Assembly (NCBI GenBank): GCA_023386555.1
Contig: JAEWJK010000010.1
Span: 1 to 64,000 of the forward strand
Origin: Bacteroidota bacterium
GTDB taxonomy: Bacteria > Bacteroidota > Bacteroidia > Chitinophagales > Chitinophagaceae
Direction of reading: 5' to 3'
Length of the DNA: 64,000 nt
Part shown: one piece after another, positions 26,424 to 35,035 of the stretch
How positions within the stretch are numbered: position 1 is the stretch's first letter
Layout: each line of letters opens with the position of its first letter
The notes under the pieces: model-generated
Databases searched by the model: none
Told to the model about the DNA's origin: nothing
What the model saw: only the letters and a program-made list of their open reading frames with translations
Translations under genes and position numbers: made by a program

Positions 26424-27344
26424 CTATCTCTTAAAATCAAAAAGAGTAGCTGTAAAGATGGCTCGTTCTTTTTTCTTGAATACTACATCCCATTCTCCGT
26501 TATAGCGAAGCACTTTTGGAACAGTCAGTTCACCAAATTGTTCCATTTCTACTTCCATGGTCACATTGAAATCATACACACCAGCTTTGTAGCTGAGTGT
26601 ATAGGTTCTGGCCATGATGTTCATTGTTTTTGCATCGAACCATGTAGTCATAGAATCGATAACGATCTTGTCTTTATCTGCATCCTCTTTGGGCCTTGCA
26701 GTAAACATCAAAGCAGGTTTACCCTGGTAATCGTTTTGTTCAATTCTGAAATCGTATAGCTGAATAGCATCGGGTTCAAAGATGTTCACCTTATCACCCA
26801 TAAAAGGAATGCCTTGTATTTTTTTACCGGGATTGAAGAATAACATCTTCAACTGTTCTTTGTGTTTATCGATTCCTTTTTTGCCTTTAGCAGATATTTC
26901 TTTACCGCCAACGATATTGTTTTCGCCGCAAACCTGCGTTGGTGCAAAAAATAAAGAAGCGTATAATTCTGCCGTAAAATAATTATAGCCTTTTTGCTTG
27001 TCGTAGAAATCTCCGGTGGTTCTTTCTTCAATCACTTCTGTTTTGCGACAGTTGTTTTGCCTCACTTGTTTTGTCTTGCTGAATAAAGATGCTTTGATCT
27101 TTCTTTTCTTATCCAACATTTTGATATCGTTATAAGCCGAAAAGTTTAGTATCCGAAGATTTCTGAAAGCTTTGTAGAAGGTTGTATCGTTCTTAATACG
27201 ATGAAGAAACTTTATGTACTCTTTACTGTCACCTACGATCACCTCTGGTAGGCTGTATTCTTTTCCTTCAAAAACAACCGTTGTGTCTTGAGCTTTGAGG
27301 GAGGAAATGGAAAGTAATAATATTAAGATGAGAAACAGCCTCAT
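26424..27344 (-). CDS. Exported protein of unknown function
   Basis: A 306-aa protein with signal peptide MRLFLILILLLSISSLKAQ. The mature part is rich in beta-strand-like alternation toward the C-terminus (IQLYDFRIEQNDYQGKPALMF, TTWFDAKTMNIMARTYTL, FNVTMEVEMEQFGELTVPKV, RAIFTATLFDF). This recalls lipoprotein-carrier/beta-clam folds, but I do not recognise a family. Residues C93, C129 could pair. Its ATG overlaps the def stop by 4 nt (ATGA), so it is translationally coupled to peptide deformylase. No terminator is evident after it. Confidence 0.65.
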   Translation of the reverse strand: MRLFLILILLLSISSLKAQDTTVVFEGKEYSLPEVIVGDSKEYIKFLHRIKNDTTFYKAFRNLRILNFSAYNDIKMLDKKRKIKASLFSKTKQVRQNNCRKTEVIEERTTGDFYDKQKGYNYFTAELYASLFFAPTQVCGENNIVGGKEISAKGKKGIDKHKEQLKMLFFNPGKKIQGIPFMGDKVNIFEPDAIQLYDFRIEQNDYQGKPALMFTARPKEDADKDKIVIDSMTTWFDAKTMNIMARTYTLSYKAGVYDFNVTMEVEMEQFGELTVPKVLRYNGEWDVVFKKKERAIFTATLFDFKR

Positions 27345-27919
27345 TTAGCAAACATCATTTTATAATCTACTCTCACTTTTCCTTTACTGATATCTGAAAG
27401 TTTACCGGAAAGCATTTTTCTTTTGAGCGGTTTCAGGTAATCGATGAATAATTTCCCTTCCAAATGATCGTATTCATGCTGAATAACTCTTGCAGTAATA
27501 CCGCTGAAAGATTCTGTATGAGTTTGAAAATTTTCATCCATGTATTCCAGCACTACTGTTTCCGGTCTCATAATATCTTCACGGATCTTCGGAATACTCA
27601 AACAACCCTCATTATAAGGCCACTCCTCTCCTTCAAATTCTACTACATGTGGATTAATAAAAACTTTTTTCACACCCGGCTCATCAGAATAATTTCCTTT
27701 CTCATCATCTTCCAGGTTCTCAAATATCTGTACCGTATCAATCACAAAAACACGAATATCTTTATTAACCTGTGGTGCAGCAAGACCAACACCATTACTA
27801 TAGTACATGGTTTCCCACATGTCTGCAATGAACTTTTCGAGTTCAGGATAATCTTTGGTTATATCACCTGCTACCTTTCTTAAAACAGGTGCTCCGTATG
27901 CTACTATTGGAAGGATCAT
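27341..27919 (-). CDS. def: Peptide deformylase
   Basis: A 192-aa metalloenzyme removing the formyl group from N-terminal methionine of new proteins. The three family motifs are intact: GVGLAAPQ (43-50), EGCLSIP (103-109, metal ligand C105) and QHEYDHLEG (146-154, ligands H147 and H151, catalytic E148). An insert with acidic residues (FENLEDDEKGNYSDEPGVKK, about 65-84) is common in Bacteroidota deformylases. An exact TAnnTTTG box 15 nt upstream marks the promoter. Downstream is an exported protein overlapping by 4 nt. Confidence 0.95.
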   Translation of the reverse strand: MILPIVAYGAPVLRKVAGDITKDYPELEKFIADMWETMYYSNGVGLAAPQVNKDIRVFVIDTVQIFENLEDDEKGNYSDEPGVKKVFINPHVVEFEGEEWPYNEGCLSIPKIREDIMRPETVVLEYMDENFQTHTESFSGITARVIQHEYDHLEGKLFIDYLKPLKRKMLSGKLSDISKGKVRVDYKMMFAK

Positions 27920-27934
27920 AATTTTCTATTACAG

Positions 27935-27942
27935 CAAAACTA
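27935..27942 (-). promoter_or_regulatory. TAnnTTTG -7 box of def
   Basis: TAGTTTTG on the minus strand is an exact consensus match, ending 15 nt before the ATG at 27919. Confidence 0.6.
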
Positions 27943-28004
27943 ACTATTTGACAGTTAAGTAGATGCTAATTGACAACATCATCTATTGATATTCAATAAG
28001 CGTT

Positions 28005-28418
28005 TTATTGATGTGAATTGAGGTACTCCTGCAGCATAATAGTAGCAGCAATCTGGTCTATATTTCCTTTGACCTGCCGTTGCTTTTTTTTCATACCCAT
28101 ATCTATCATTGCTCTTGTAGCAAGTTTGGAAGTATAACGTTCATCTACTTCCTTAATGGGAATAGCGGGAAATTCTTTATTAAGCTTTTGAATGGCAGCT
28201 TTTACAAGTGGAGTGGCATGTGTATCAGAATCATCCCAATTGGTTGGCATTCCAATAAGAATTAATTCAACCTGTTCATGCAGAAAATATTTTTTAAGAA
28301 AAGGAATGAGTTCTTTCGTTTCAATAGTGGTTAATGCCGTGGCAATGATCTGTAAAGGATCGGTAACAGCGATACCAGTTCTCTTTCCACCATAATCTAT
28401 ACAAAGAATTCTTGCCAT
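28005..28418 (-). CDS. ruvX: RuvX/YqgF family RNase H-fold nuclease
   Basis: A 137-aa protein of the YqgF/RuvX family (putative pre-16S rRNA nuclease or Holliday-junction resolvase), matching the family's usual 135-150 aa. Motifs: CIDYGGKRTGIAVTD (6-20, first catalytic Asp8), the LILIGMPTNWDD segment with the catalytic-strand position, VDERYTS (Glu in the active site), and the C-terminal GNIDQIAATIMLQEYL. The start is 3 nt from the stop of the prenyltransferase gene at 28422, so it is the last gene of a TrmH-UbiA-RuvX unit. Confidence 0.93.
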   Translation of the reverse strand: MARILCIDYGGKRTGIAVTDPLQIIATALTTIETKELIPFLKKYFLHEQVELILIGMPTNWDDSDTHATPLVKAAIQKLNKEFPAIPIKEVDERYTSKLATRAMIDMGMKKKQRQVKGNIDQIAATIMLQEYLNSHQ

Positions 28419-28421
28419 AAT

Positions 28422-29324
28422 TTATCCGATAAACAAGTCTGCAATTACAAATGCTGCAAATACTACACTTGCAATTCCATTGGCTGTCATAAAAGCAATA
28501 TTCACTCTTCGAAGATCATTAGGTTTTACAATTGAATGCTGATATATCAACATACCTACAAAGACAGCAACACCGATCCAATATATCCATCCAAAGCTTC
28601 CATATACTCCTGCAGCAATTACACAGGCTGCACTTAAGATATGCAATATCTCCGAAATTCTTAAGGCTTTCACTTTACCTACAGCTGCAGGAATGGAGTG
28701 TAGTTTATTTGAACGGTCGAACTCTTCATCCTGCAAAGAATAAATAATATCAAAGCCACTCACCCAGAACAATACAGTAAAAGAAAATAGCACTGGCAAT
28801 ACATCAAACCTTGCAGTTACAGCCAGGTAAGCACCAATTGGAGCCAATGCAAGTCCTAGTCCTAACACTAAATGACAAAGTGGAGTAAATCGTTTGGTAT
28901 AACTATAAAAAAGAATAACGAATAAAGCGATAGGTGAAAGTATCAAGACAGCTGTATTCAATAAGTAACAGCATACAACAAACAGTACACAACAAATGAT
29001 AGTAAACATTAAAGCGCTGTTGGCAGAAATAATTCCCTTGGGTATTTCTCTTATTGCGGTTCTTGGGTTTTGGGCATCGAATTTTCTATCGAGATAACGA
29101 TTAAAAGCCATGGCTGCACTTCTTGCGAAGACCATGCAGAGAAGAACTAAACCCAATTCAACAATAAAACCTGGCCAGCCTCTTACGCTTGAAAATCTAT
29201 TAGGATATTCCGCTAAGTACCCAGCTTCTATATTTCCAAGGAAATATCCAATCAACGCAAAAGGCATTGCAAAAATGGTATGAGAAAATTTTACGAGGCT
29301 GAGATAATTCTTAAATGTTGCCAT
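28422..29324 (-). CDS. UbiA-family polyprenyltransferase (probable menaquinone pathway)
   Basis: A 300-aa protein with eight or nine membrane segments. The two Mg-prenyl-diphosphate motifs are present: N75-x3-D79-x3-D83 (AFNRYLDRKFD) and D192...D199-x3-D203 (DIIYSLQDEEFD). The short length and context resemble the UbiA-like proteins of bacteria making menaquinone by the futalosine route, but 4-hydroxybenzoate or other aromatic acceptors are possible. The start at 29324 (MATFKNYLSLVKFSHTIF) was chosen; an upstream in-frame ATG would translate a TTTGCGT repeat as TQKRKVIKTQR. It is 16 nt downstream of the TrmH gene. Confidence 0.88.
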   Translation of the reverse strand: MATFKNYLSLVKFSHTIFAMPFALIGYFLGNIEAGYLAEYPNRFSSVRGWPGFIVELGLVLLCMVFARSAAMAFNRYLDRKFDAQNPRTAIREIPKGIISANSALMFTIICCVLFVVCCYLLNTAVLILSPIALFVILFYSYTKRFTPLCHLVLGLGLALAPIGAYLAVTARFDVLPVLFSFTVLFWVSGFDIIYSLQDEEFDRSNKLHSIPAAVGKVKALRISEILHILSAACVIAAGVYGSFGWIYWIGVAVFVGMLIYQHSIVKPNDLRRVNIAFMTANGIASVVFAAFVIADLFIG

Positions 29325-29332
29325 CACAATTC

Positions 29333-29370
29333 TTTGCGTCTTAATTACTTTGCGTTTTTGCGTGAAATTT
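29333..29370 (-). repeat. TTTGCGT repeat cluster at the TrmH-UbiA junction
   Basis: Three units (TTTGCGTC, CTTTGCG, TTTTTGCGTGAAA) fall within 38 bp. On the minus strand they encode the last residues of the TrmH-type protein (HAKTQSN) and fill the spacer to the next gene. The same units recur at 49470-49710. Confidence 0.6.
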
Positions 29371-29886
29371 GTATTCACTCAACTTCCATAACACAATTCC
29401 TGCTGCTGTAGCAATATTCAATGAATGTTTCATGCCCAGTTGTGGTATCTCTATCGCACCATCGCAATATTTCAAAATTTCCTCCTGCACTCCCACTACT
29501 TCATTTCCAAATACCACAGCGATCTTTTCTGCTCCGAAATTCCATTGCTCCAAAGATATACTTCCCTCAGCCTGCTCTACTGCATATACTTTGTAACCTT
29601 CAGCTTTCAATTCATTTACAGCATCAATGGCAGAAGGATATTGAATCCAATCCACTGAATCAGTTGCACCCAAAGCTGTTTTACCCATTTGTCTGTGTTC
29701 AGGAGTTGGTGAATAGCCACAGATACAAATCGCTTTCACCAGAAAAGCATCAGCCGTTCTGAATACACTTCCAACATTGTACACACTTCGTATGTTATCA
29801 AGCACCACCACCAAAGGATTCTTTTCTGCCTGCTTGAACTCTTCAACAGTCATTCGTCCCAGTTCTGCCATACTCAGTTTTCGCAT
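29341..29886 (-). CDS. TrmH/SpoU family RNA 2'-O-methyltransferase
   Basis: A 181-aa SPOUT-class methyltransferase using SAM to methylate RNA ribose. Motif 1 is NIRSVYNVGSVFRTADAF (about 32-49), motif 2 is VVFGNEVVGV (about 130-139), and motif 3 is the knot-forming IPQLGMKHSLNIATAAGIVLW (about 150-170). The ATG at 29886 (MRKLSMAELGRMTVEEF) was chosen. The upstream ATG would add ...IRISYFVLRLIFVA, a translation of the TACGARR repeat, and a promoter box lies at 29892-29899. The C-terminal KFHAKTQSN is encoded by a TTTGCGT intergenic repeat, so the native end was probably altered by it. The RNA target is unknown. Confidence 0.92.
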   Translation of the reverse strand: MRKLSMAELGRMTVEEFKQAEKNPLVVVLDNIRSVYNVGSVFRTADAFLVKAICICGYSPTPEHRQMGKTALGATDSVDWIQYPSAIDAVNELKAEGYKVYAVEQAEGSISLEQWNFGAEKIAVVFGNEVVGVQEEILKYCDGAIEIPQLGMKHSLNIATAAGIVLWKLSEYKFHAKTQSN

Positions 29887-29891
29887 AGCGA

Positions 29892-29899
29892 CAAAGATA
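29892..29899 (-). promoter_or_regulatory. TAnnTTTG -7 box of the TrmH-UbiA-RuvX unit
   Basis: TATCTTTG on the minus strand, 5 nt before the ATG at 29886, implies a leaderless or near-leaderless transcript and excludes the longer open frame. Confidence 0.55.
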
Positions 29900-29902
29900 A
29901 GG

Positions 29903-29928
29903 CGAAGTACGAAGTACGATATACGAAT
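29903..29928. repeat. TACGARR heptad repeat, copy 1
   Basis: Units with 7-nt spacing (GCGAAG, TACGAAG, TACGATA, TACGAAT). A near-identical array lies at 38995-39021. The array is followed at 29941-29960 by an ACCATTCACCATTCAC string, another short tandem motif. Confidence 0.55.
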
Positions 29929-30019
29929 AAGAAATTCAATTACCATTCACCATTCACACACTCATCCATTTTATTTTTTCTGCATAGATCAAAACATTAT
30001 TTTCCCTGAAAATTAGCAC

Positions 30020-31582
30020 ATGAGAACATTACGATTACTTGTATTAGTATTCTGTCCGCTCTTTGTTTTAGCCCAGGAGAAAGTGGATATGGAGATAATG
30101 CAAAAGATAAGGACCGAAGGTTTACAGAATTCACAGGTAATGGATATTGCCTGGAATTTGACCGATGCAAACGGACCAAGACTTACTGCTTCTCCAGGTT
30201 TTTTAAAAGCAGCCAACTATGCTAAACAAACACTGGAAAAATGGGGCGTTAAGAATGTAAAGATTGAACCCTGGGGCGAATTTGGTAAAGGATGGGAACT
30301 TGAGAAAAGTTATGCAGTGATGACAGCTCCTTACTACAAGCCCATCATTGCTTTTCCAAAAACATGGACAAGTGGAACAAACGGATTGAAGAATGCTGAT
30401 GTGATACTCATCACTGCAAAAGACTCAATCGGTTTAGATGCTTTTCGTGGTAAGTTAAAAGGAAAGATCATTGTGATTGATAGAATAGAAAAACATGAAC
30501 AATCGTTCAGACCAGATGCTACCAGGAGAACACAGTCTCAACTCGATTCTTTAGGTGCTGCAGTTATAACTGAACGTCAGCTAAACAATAATACTGATAC
30601 CGCTGCAGCAAGAAGAAGAAGAGAACAATTCCAGGCTCAGCAGGCTTTTACAAATACACTCAGAACATTGGCCAAAGAAGAAGGTGCTGTAGCAATTCTG
30701 AGTAGCAGTACGAGAAATCATGATGGAACACTTTTCGTTCAGGGTGGAGGAAGTTACAAAGCCGAGGATCCTGAGAATCTATTGGATCTTGCCATTGCAT
30801 TGGAAGATTACAATCCTATCGTAAGAATGCTGCAAAAAGGAATGCCTGTAAAAGTTGAGCTGGAAGTAAAGACGAAATTTCAAACAAAAGATACAAAAGG
30901 CTACAATGTAATCGGTGAAATTCCAGGAACCGATTTGAAAGATGAGATAGTAATGTTAGGTGCTCACCTCGATAGCTGGCATGGCTCTACAGGAGCTACC
31001 GATAATGCTTCTGGAAGTTCAGTAATGATGGAAGTGATGAGAATACTTAAAACGATCGATGCCAATCCAAGAAGAACTATTCGTATCGCTTTGTGGAGTG
31101 GTGAAGAACAGGGTTTACATGGATCGAGGAATTATGTGAAGAATAATTTTGCAGATAGAACCACAATGGAACTGAAACCTGCACATGAAAAATTCTCTGC
31201 TTATTATAACATTGATAATGGAACGGGAAAAATTCGTGGCATTTACCTGCAGAACAATGAAGCACTGAGACCAATTTTCAGTGCATGGTTGGCTCCTTTC
31301 AAAGACCTGGAAGCAACTACTGTTACCATCAATAATACCAGTTCAACAGATCATATTGCATTTGATGAAGTTGGTCTGCCTGGCTTCCAGTTTATCCAGG
31401 ATAACATTGAATATAGCACCAGAACACACCATAGCAATATGGATTCTTATGATCATTTATTACCCGATGATCTGAAACAAATGTCAGTTATCGTAGCTGC
31501 ATTTGTGTACAATACGGCTATGAGAGATCAGAAACTGCCGAGAAAAGAATTACCAAAAGCGAGAAATGCAGGAGGAAGATAA
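30020..31582 (+). CDS. Secreted M28 family zinc aminopeptidase/carboxypeptidase-like
   Basis: A 520-aa exported peptidase with signal peptide 1-19 (ending FVLAQ). An inserted protease-associated (PA)-like region lies at about 120-290. The M28 catalytic domain carries zinc ligands H316 and D328 (GAHLDSWHG..GATDNASG), catalytic E362 with ligand E363 (SGEEQGLHG), D399 (YNIDNGTG) and H471 (RTHHSNMDSYDHL). All five expected ligands and the general base are present, so it should be active, releasing amino acids from peptides in the periplasm or outside. A hairpin at 31656-31681 may end the transcript. Confidence 0.92.
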   Translation: MRTLRLLVLVFCPLFVLAQEKVDMEIMQKIRTEGLQNSQVMDIAWNLTDANGPRLTASPGFLKAANYAKQTLEKWGVKNVKIEPWGEFGKGWELEKSYAVMTAPYYKPIIAFPKTWTSGTNGLKNADVILITAKDSIGLDAFRGKLKGKIIVIDRIEKHEQSFRPDATRRTQSQLDSLGAAVITERQLNNNTDTAAARRRREQFQAQQAFTNTLRTLAKEEGAVAILSSSTRNHDGTLFVQGGGSYKAEDPENLLDLAIALEDYNPIVRMLQKGMPVKVELEVKTKFQTKDTKGYNVIGEIPGTDLKDEIVMLGAHLDSWHGSTGATDNASGSSVMMEVMRILKTIDANPRRTIRIALWSGEEQGLHGSRNYVKNNFADRTTMELKPAHEKFSAYYNIDNGTGKIRGIYLQNNEALRPIFSAWLAPFKDLEATTVTINNTSSTDHIAFDEVGLPGFQFIQDNIEYSTRTHHSNMDSYDHLLPDDLKQMSVIVAAFVYNTAMRDQKLPRKELPKARNAGGR

Positions 31583-31590
31583 TGGTGAAA

Positions 31591-31638
31591 CCAGCTAAGG
31601 AGCTTTCCTGATCGTTCCTTGTGTCACTCACTTGTACT
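31591..31638 (+). repeat. Degenerate CCAGCT...CTTGTACT intergenic repeat, copy 3
   Basis: Starts CCAGCTAAGGAGCT and ends TTGTGTCACTCACTTGTACT. Matches copies at 18309-18360 and the minus strand of 26363-26414 mainly at the two ends. Confidence 0.35.
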
Positions 31639-31655
31639 GAATATCATTACCCAAT

Positions 31656-31686
31656 AATGGAGCTTCGAAAGAGGCTCCATTTTCTA
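31656..31686 (+). terminator. Probable terminator of the M28 peptidase gene
   Basis: An 8-bp stem AATGGAGC / GCTCCATT with a 10-nt loop, followed by a short TTCTAT tract. It could also serve the toxin-like gene on the other strand. Confidence 0.5.
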
Positions 31687-32034
31687 TAATTTACGTTGTC
31701 TAAAATTGTTCTCTTCGATAACTGTAAAATAACCTTCTAATTGATAGTTTGCTTTAGTTACACTTATTAAGACTTGTGCTGCAAAACGAGGATCCGCTCC
31801 TTTATGGCGGAAAAAGATGATCGAAGGAGGATTGATTATTTGATTGCTAAATAATATTTCGCCATAATCTTTATCAAAGGTTAAGATGATGAGTTGATGT
31901 TGCTGGGCAAGCCTGATTATACTTAAATCAGAAATACCAGGAGAATTTTCTCTAATGCTCACTATATCGAACCCATGTTCTCTAAGAAGTTGAATTGACA
32001 GAAAAGGAAAATTCTCGTCAGCAAGAAATTGCAT
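31684..32034 (-). CDS. DUF5615 PIN-like protein (toxin-like partner)
   Basis: A 116-aa protein. MQFLADENFPFLSIQLLREHGFDIVSI is the typical start of DUF5615 PIN-like proteins, with the acidic pair D6-E7 followed by LIILTFDKDYGEI, carrying further acidic residues. PIN-fold proteins of this kind are predicted ribonucleases and pair with DUF433 proteins as toxin-antitoxin-like modules. The start shares one base with the upstream stop (TGATG), so it is translationally coupled to the DUF433 gene. Activity is unproven. Confidence 0.8.
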   Translation of the reverse strand: MQFLADENFPFLSIQLLREHGFDIVSIRENSPGISDLSIIRLAQQHQLIILTFDKDYGEILFSNQIINPPSIIFFRHKGADPRFAAQVLISVTKANYQLEGYFTVIEENNFRQRKL

Positions 32035-32270
32035 CAGGCAGATTTTTGCAGGGGGAAAATAAATTCATGTTGCATGCATTCTTTCAAATAAGCAAACACA
32101 GCCTTTATTTGATCTCGATTGATATGGGGATAGTTTTGAAGGATCGTTTCCTCTGTCCAGCCATTTTCGAATAACTCGAGAATTAATTCCACGGAAAGTC
32201 TAGTACCCTTGATTACAGGCTTGCCCATTAATATTTCTTTATCGGATACAATATGATCTTTCCAGCTCAT
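32034..32270 (-). CDS. DUF433 protein (antitoxin-like partner)
   Basis: A 78-aa protein from the ATG at 32270 (MSWKDHIVSDKEILMGKPVIKGTRLSVELIL). The I-x-x-G-KPVIKGTR-x-x-V segment and WTEETILQNYPHINRDQIKAVFAYL are hallmark DUF433, a winged-helix-like family. An exact TAnnTTTG box at 32274-32281 overlaps the alternative ATG at 32276, which rules that start out and makes the transcript essentially leaderless. It precedes the PIN-like gene with a one-base overlap, in the usual antitoxin-first order. Confidence 0.85.
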   Translation of the reverse strand: MSWKDHIVSDKEILMGKPVIKGTRLSVELILELFENGWTEETILQNYPHINRDQIKAVFAYLKECMQHEFIFPLQKSA

Positions 32271-32273
32271 ATT

Positions 32274-32281
32274 CAAATATA
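32274..32281 (-). promoter_or_regulatory. TAnnTTTG -7 box of the DUF433/DUF5615 pair
   Basis: TATATTTG on the minus strand ends 3 nt before the ATG at 32270 and covers the alternative ATG at 32276. Confidence 0.6.
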
Positions 32282-32386
32282 CAGTTATATTTTTCCAACC
32301 TTATTATAGTAACCGTTAAACTATTTTCGATCTTCACCAATTTTCCCCAAATAAGATGTTGCTTTAAGAAGCCATTTTCGTCTGAT

Positions 32387-32394
32387 TATATTTG
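32387..32394 (+). promoter_or_regulatory. TAnnTTTG -7 box of mutS
   Basis: TATATTTG is an exact consensus match, ending 16 nt before the mutS ATG at 32411. Confidence 0.65.
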
Positions 32395-32410
32395 CCGTCC
32401 AACGAAGCAC

Positions 32411-35035
32411 ATGGCAAAATCCGCCGAAACACCTTTAATGCAGCAGCACAGGACAATCAAACAGAAATATCCTGATGCAATTCTATTGTTTCGTGTAGGA
32501 GATTTTTATGAAACATTCGGAGAAGATGCCATTATTGCTTCACAGGTGCTGGGCATCACACTCACCAAAAGAAATAATGGTGCTCCTTCCAGTTCTGAAT
32601 TAGCAGGCTTTCCACATCATGCCTTAGATACTTACCTGCATAAACTTGTAAAGGCAGGTTATCGTGTAGCTATCTGTGATCAACTCGAAGATCCCAAACA
32701 GGTAAAAGGTATTGTAAAACGGGGTGTAACAGAATTGGTAACACCTGGAATCGCCACAAACGATAAATTACTTGAACACAACACCAATAATTTCCTGGCT
32801 GGTATTCATTTTACAGATGATTGTTTGGGAATTGCATTACTGGATATTTCCACAGGAGAATTTTTTCTCGCCGAAGGAAATGTAGAGTATATCGATAAAC
32901 TATTACAAACCCTCAGGCCGGCTGAAGTAATTTATCAGCGAAGTTTTCAGAAACAGTTCAAAGAAATGTTTGGTGTTAAATTCTATACCTACGCCTTAGA
33001 CAGCTGGATTTTTGATGAAGCTTTTGCTACTGAAAATCTTCTAAAGCATTTTCAAACCCATTCACTCAAAGGTTTCGGTATAGAGAATATGCATTGCGGC
33101 ATTATAGCTGCCGGATCCGTACTGCATTATTTAAAAGAAACAGAGCATCCCAATCTTCAACATATCACTTCTGTTCAGCGAATCGAAAAAGATGATTACC
33201 TGTGGATGGATAAATTCACCGTGAGAAATCTTGAACTGTTGTATGCAGGTGGTGGCGAAGGAAATTCTCTGCTGAAGGTATTAGATAATACTGTGAGCCC
33301 AATGGGTGCCAGGATGCTGAAACGGTGGATCGTGATGCCTTTGAAAGATGTAAAGAAGATCAATGAACGATTAGAGGCAGTTGAATACCTCGTTAAAGAA
33401 GTTGATCTCAGAACAAAACTGCTTCCGCTGATCAAACAATGTGGTGATGTAGAAAGATTAGTGAGTAAGATCCCAATGAAGAAGATCAATCCGAGGGAAG
33501 TAATGCAACTCGCCAAAGGATTACAACATACCGAGCAGATAAAACAATTGTGTGCAGCTTCATCAAATGATTATTTAAAACGATTGGCTGATTCTTTAAA
33601 TCCTTGTCAATACATTTTAGAGAAAATCATAAGAGAGATCAATGAACTTCCTCCTGTGGCAGCAAACAAAGGTGGATTGATAAAAGAAGGGGTAGTGAAT
33701 GAACTTGATCAGCTAAGAAAGATATCCAGTGGAGGAAAAGAATACCTCGTTACCATTCAGCAAAAAGAAGCGGAAGGAACAGGCATCAGCAGTTTAAAGA
33801 TCGGTTTCAATAATGTGTTCGGCTATTATCTTGAAGTAACCAATCTGCATAAGAATAAAGTTCCGGCTGAATGGATCAGGAAACAAACATTGGCAAATGC
33901 TGAGCGTTACATCACTCCTGAGCTAAAAGAATATGAAGAACAGATTACCGGTGCTGAAGAAAAAATTCTTTCTATTGAACTTGGTTTGTATGATAAGCTA
34001 CTTTCAGAATTACAAGATTATATCGCTCCTATCCAAGTAAATGGAAATGTATTAGCTGTTTTAGATTGTTTATTATGCTTTTCAAATAATGCCCTTCAGT
34101 ATAACTATAAAAAACCAGAGCTGCATGATGGTTATGAACTTGAATTGAAAGAAAGCCGTCATCCGGTTATTGAAAGAAACTTACCGGTTGGGGATCCATA
34201 TATTGCTAATGATATTTATTTAAATCCTGCCGAACAACAGATCATTATTCTTACCGGGCCGAACATGAGTGGTAAGAGCGCTATACTTCGTCAGACTGCA
34301 CTCGTTACTCTAATGGCACACATGGGAAGTTTTGTTTCCGCAGATATAGCGAGAGTTCCGTTGACCGATAAGATATTTACAAGGGTTGGTGCCAGTGATA
34401 ACTTAAGTGGCGGTGAATCTACTTTTATGGTAGAGATGAATGAAACAGCGAGCATCATCAATAACATTTCCGATAGAAGTTTGATCTTGTTGGATGAGAT
34501 TGGCAGAGGAACATCCACCTACGATGGTATTTCCATTGCCTGGAGTATTGTTGAACATCTTCAATCTTCCCCTGCCGCACCAAAAACATTATTTGCAACG
34601 CATTATCATGAATTGAATGAACTGGAGAATAAATTTGATCGCATCAAAAACTTTCATGTAACCAATAAAGAGGTTGGCAACAAGATCATTTTCCTCAGGA
34701 AACTGGCAGCAGGTGGAAGCACACACAGCTTCGGTATTCATGTAGCAAAAATGGCTGGTATGCCACCGAGTCTTATTGACCGAGCCAATGAGATTCTACT
34801 TCAGCTTGAAGAAAAACATTCAGGCGAAGATGCATCCTCTGATAAACCGAAAGCAAGCAACGCAACATCACAGGTAAAGAATCTTACGACAGGGAAAATG
34901 CAGTTAAACATTTTCGATATTCATTCTCAAACTTTTGATGAGATCAGAACATTGCTGAACAATATTGACATTAATCGTTTAACACCTGTAGAAGCTTTAT
35001 TGAAACTACAGGAGATAAAACAGAAGGTTAAATAG
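32411..35035 (+). CDS. mutS: DNA mismatch repair protein MutS
   Basis: An 874-aa protein of full MutS1 length that recognises mismatches and recruits MutL. The mismatch-wedging Phe-x-Glu motif is F32-Y-E34 in FRVGDFYETFGEDA. The connector, lever and clamp domains follow. The ATPase domain has Walker A GPNMSGKS (616-623, K622), the Q-loop/disordered-loop region FTRVGASDNLSGGESTFMVEM, Walker B LILLDEIGRGTSTYDG, and the LFATHYHEL switch. The C-terminal helix-turn-helix (SFGIHVAKMAGMP) and a short tail (NIFDIHSQTFDEIRTLLNNIDINRLTPVEAL) are present. The stop abuts the convergent methyltransferase gene. Confidence 0.97.
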   Translation: MAKSAETPLMQQHRTIKQKYPDAILLFRVGDFYETFGEDAIIASQVLGITLTKRNNGAPSSSELAGFPHHALDTYLHKLVKAGYRVAICDQLEDPKQVKGIVKRGVTELVTPGIATNDKLLEHNTNNFLAGIHFTDDCLGIALLDISTGEFFLAEGNVEYIDKLLQTLRPAEVIYQRSFQKQFKEMFGVKFYTYALDSWIFDEAFATENLLKHFQTHSLKGFGIENMHCGIIAAGSVLHYLKETEHPNLQHITSVQRIEKDDYLWMDKFTVRNLELLYAGGGEGNSLLKVLDNTVSPMGARMLKRWIVMPLKDVKKINERLEAVEYLVKEVDLRTKLLPLIKQCGDVERLVSKIPMKKINPREVMQLAKGLQHTEQIKQLCAASSNDYLKRLADSLNPCQYILEKIIREINELPPVAANKGGLIKEGVVNELDQLRKISSGGKEYLVTIQQKEAEGTGISSLKIGFNNVFGYYLEVTNLHKNKVPAEWIRKQTLANAERYITPELKEYEEQITGAEEKILSIELGLYDKLLSELQDYIAPIQVNGNVLAVLDCLLCFSNNALQYNYKKPELHDGYELELKESRHPVIERNLPVGDPYIANDIYLNPAEQQIIILTGPNMSGKSAILRQTALVTLMAHMGSFVSADIARVPLTDKIFTRVGASDNLSGGESTFMVEMNETASIINNISDRSLILLDEIGRGTSTYDGISIAWSIVEHLQSSPAAPKTLFATHYHELNELENKFDRIKNFHVTNKEVGNKIIFLRKLAAGGSTHSFGIHVAKMAGMPPSLIDRANEILLQLEEKHSGEDASSDKPKASNATSQVKNLTTGKMQLNIFDIHSQTFDEIRTLLNNIDINRLTPVEALLKLQEIKQKVK

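Noticed and set aside
29341..29946. Longer TrmH-type protein starting at 29946
   Set aside because: The extra 20 residues (including RISYFVLRL) translate the TACGARR repeat, and a promoter box lies between this ATG and the one at 29886.
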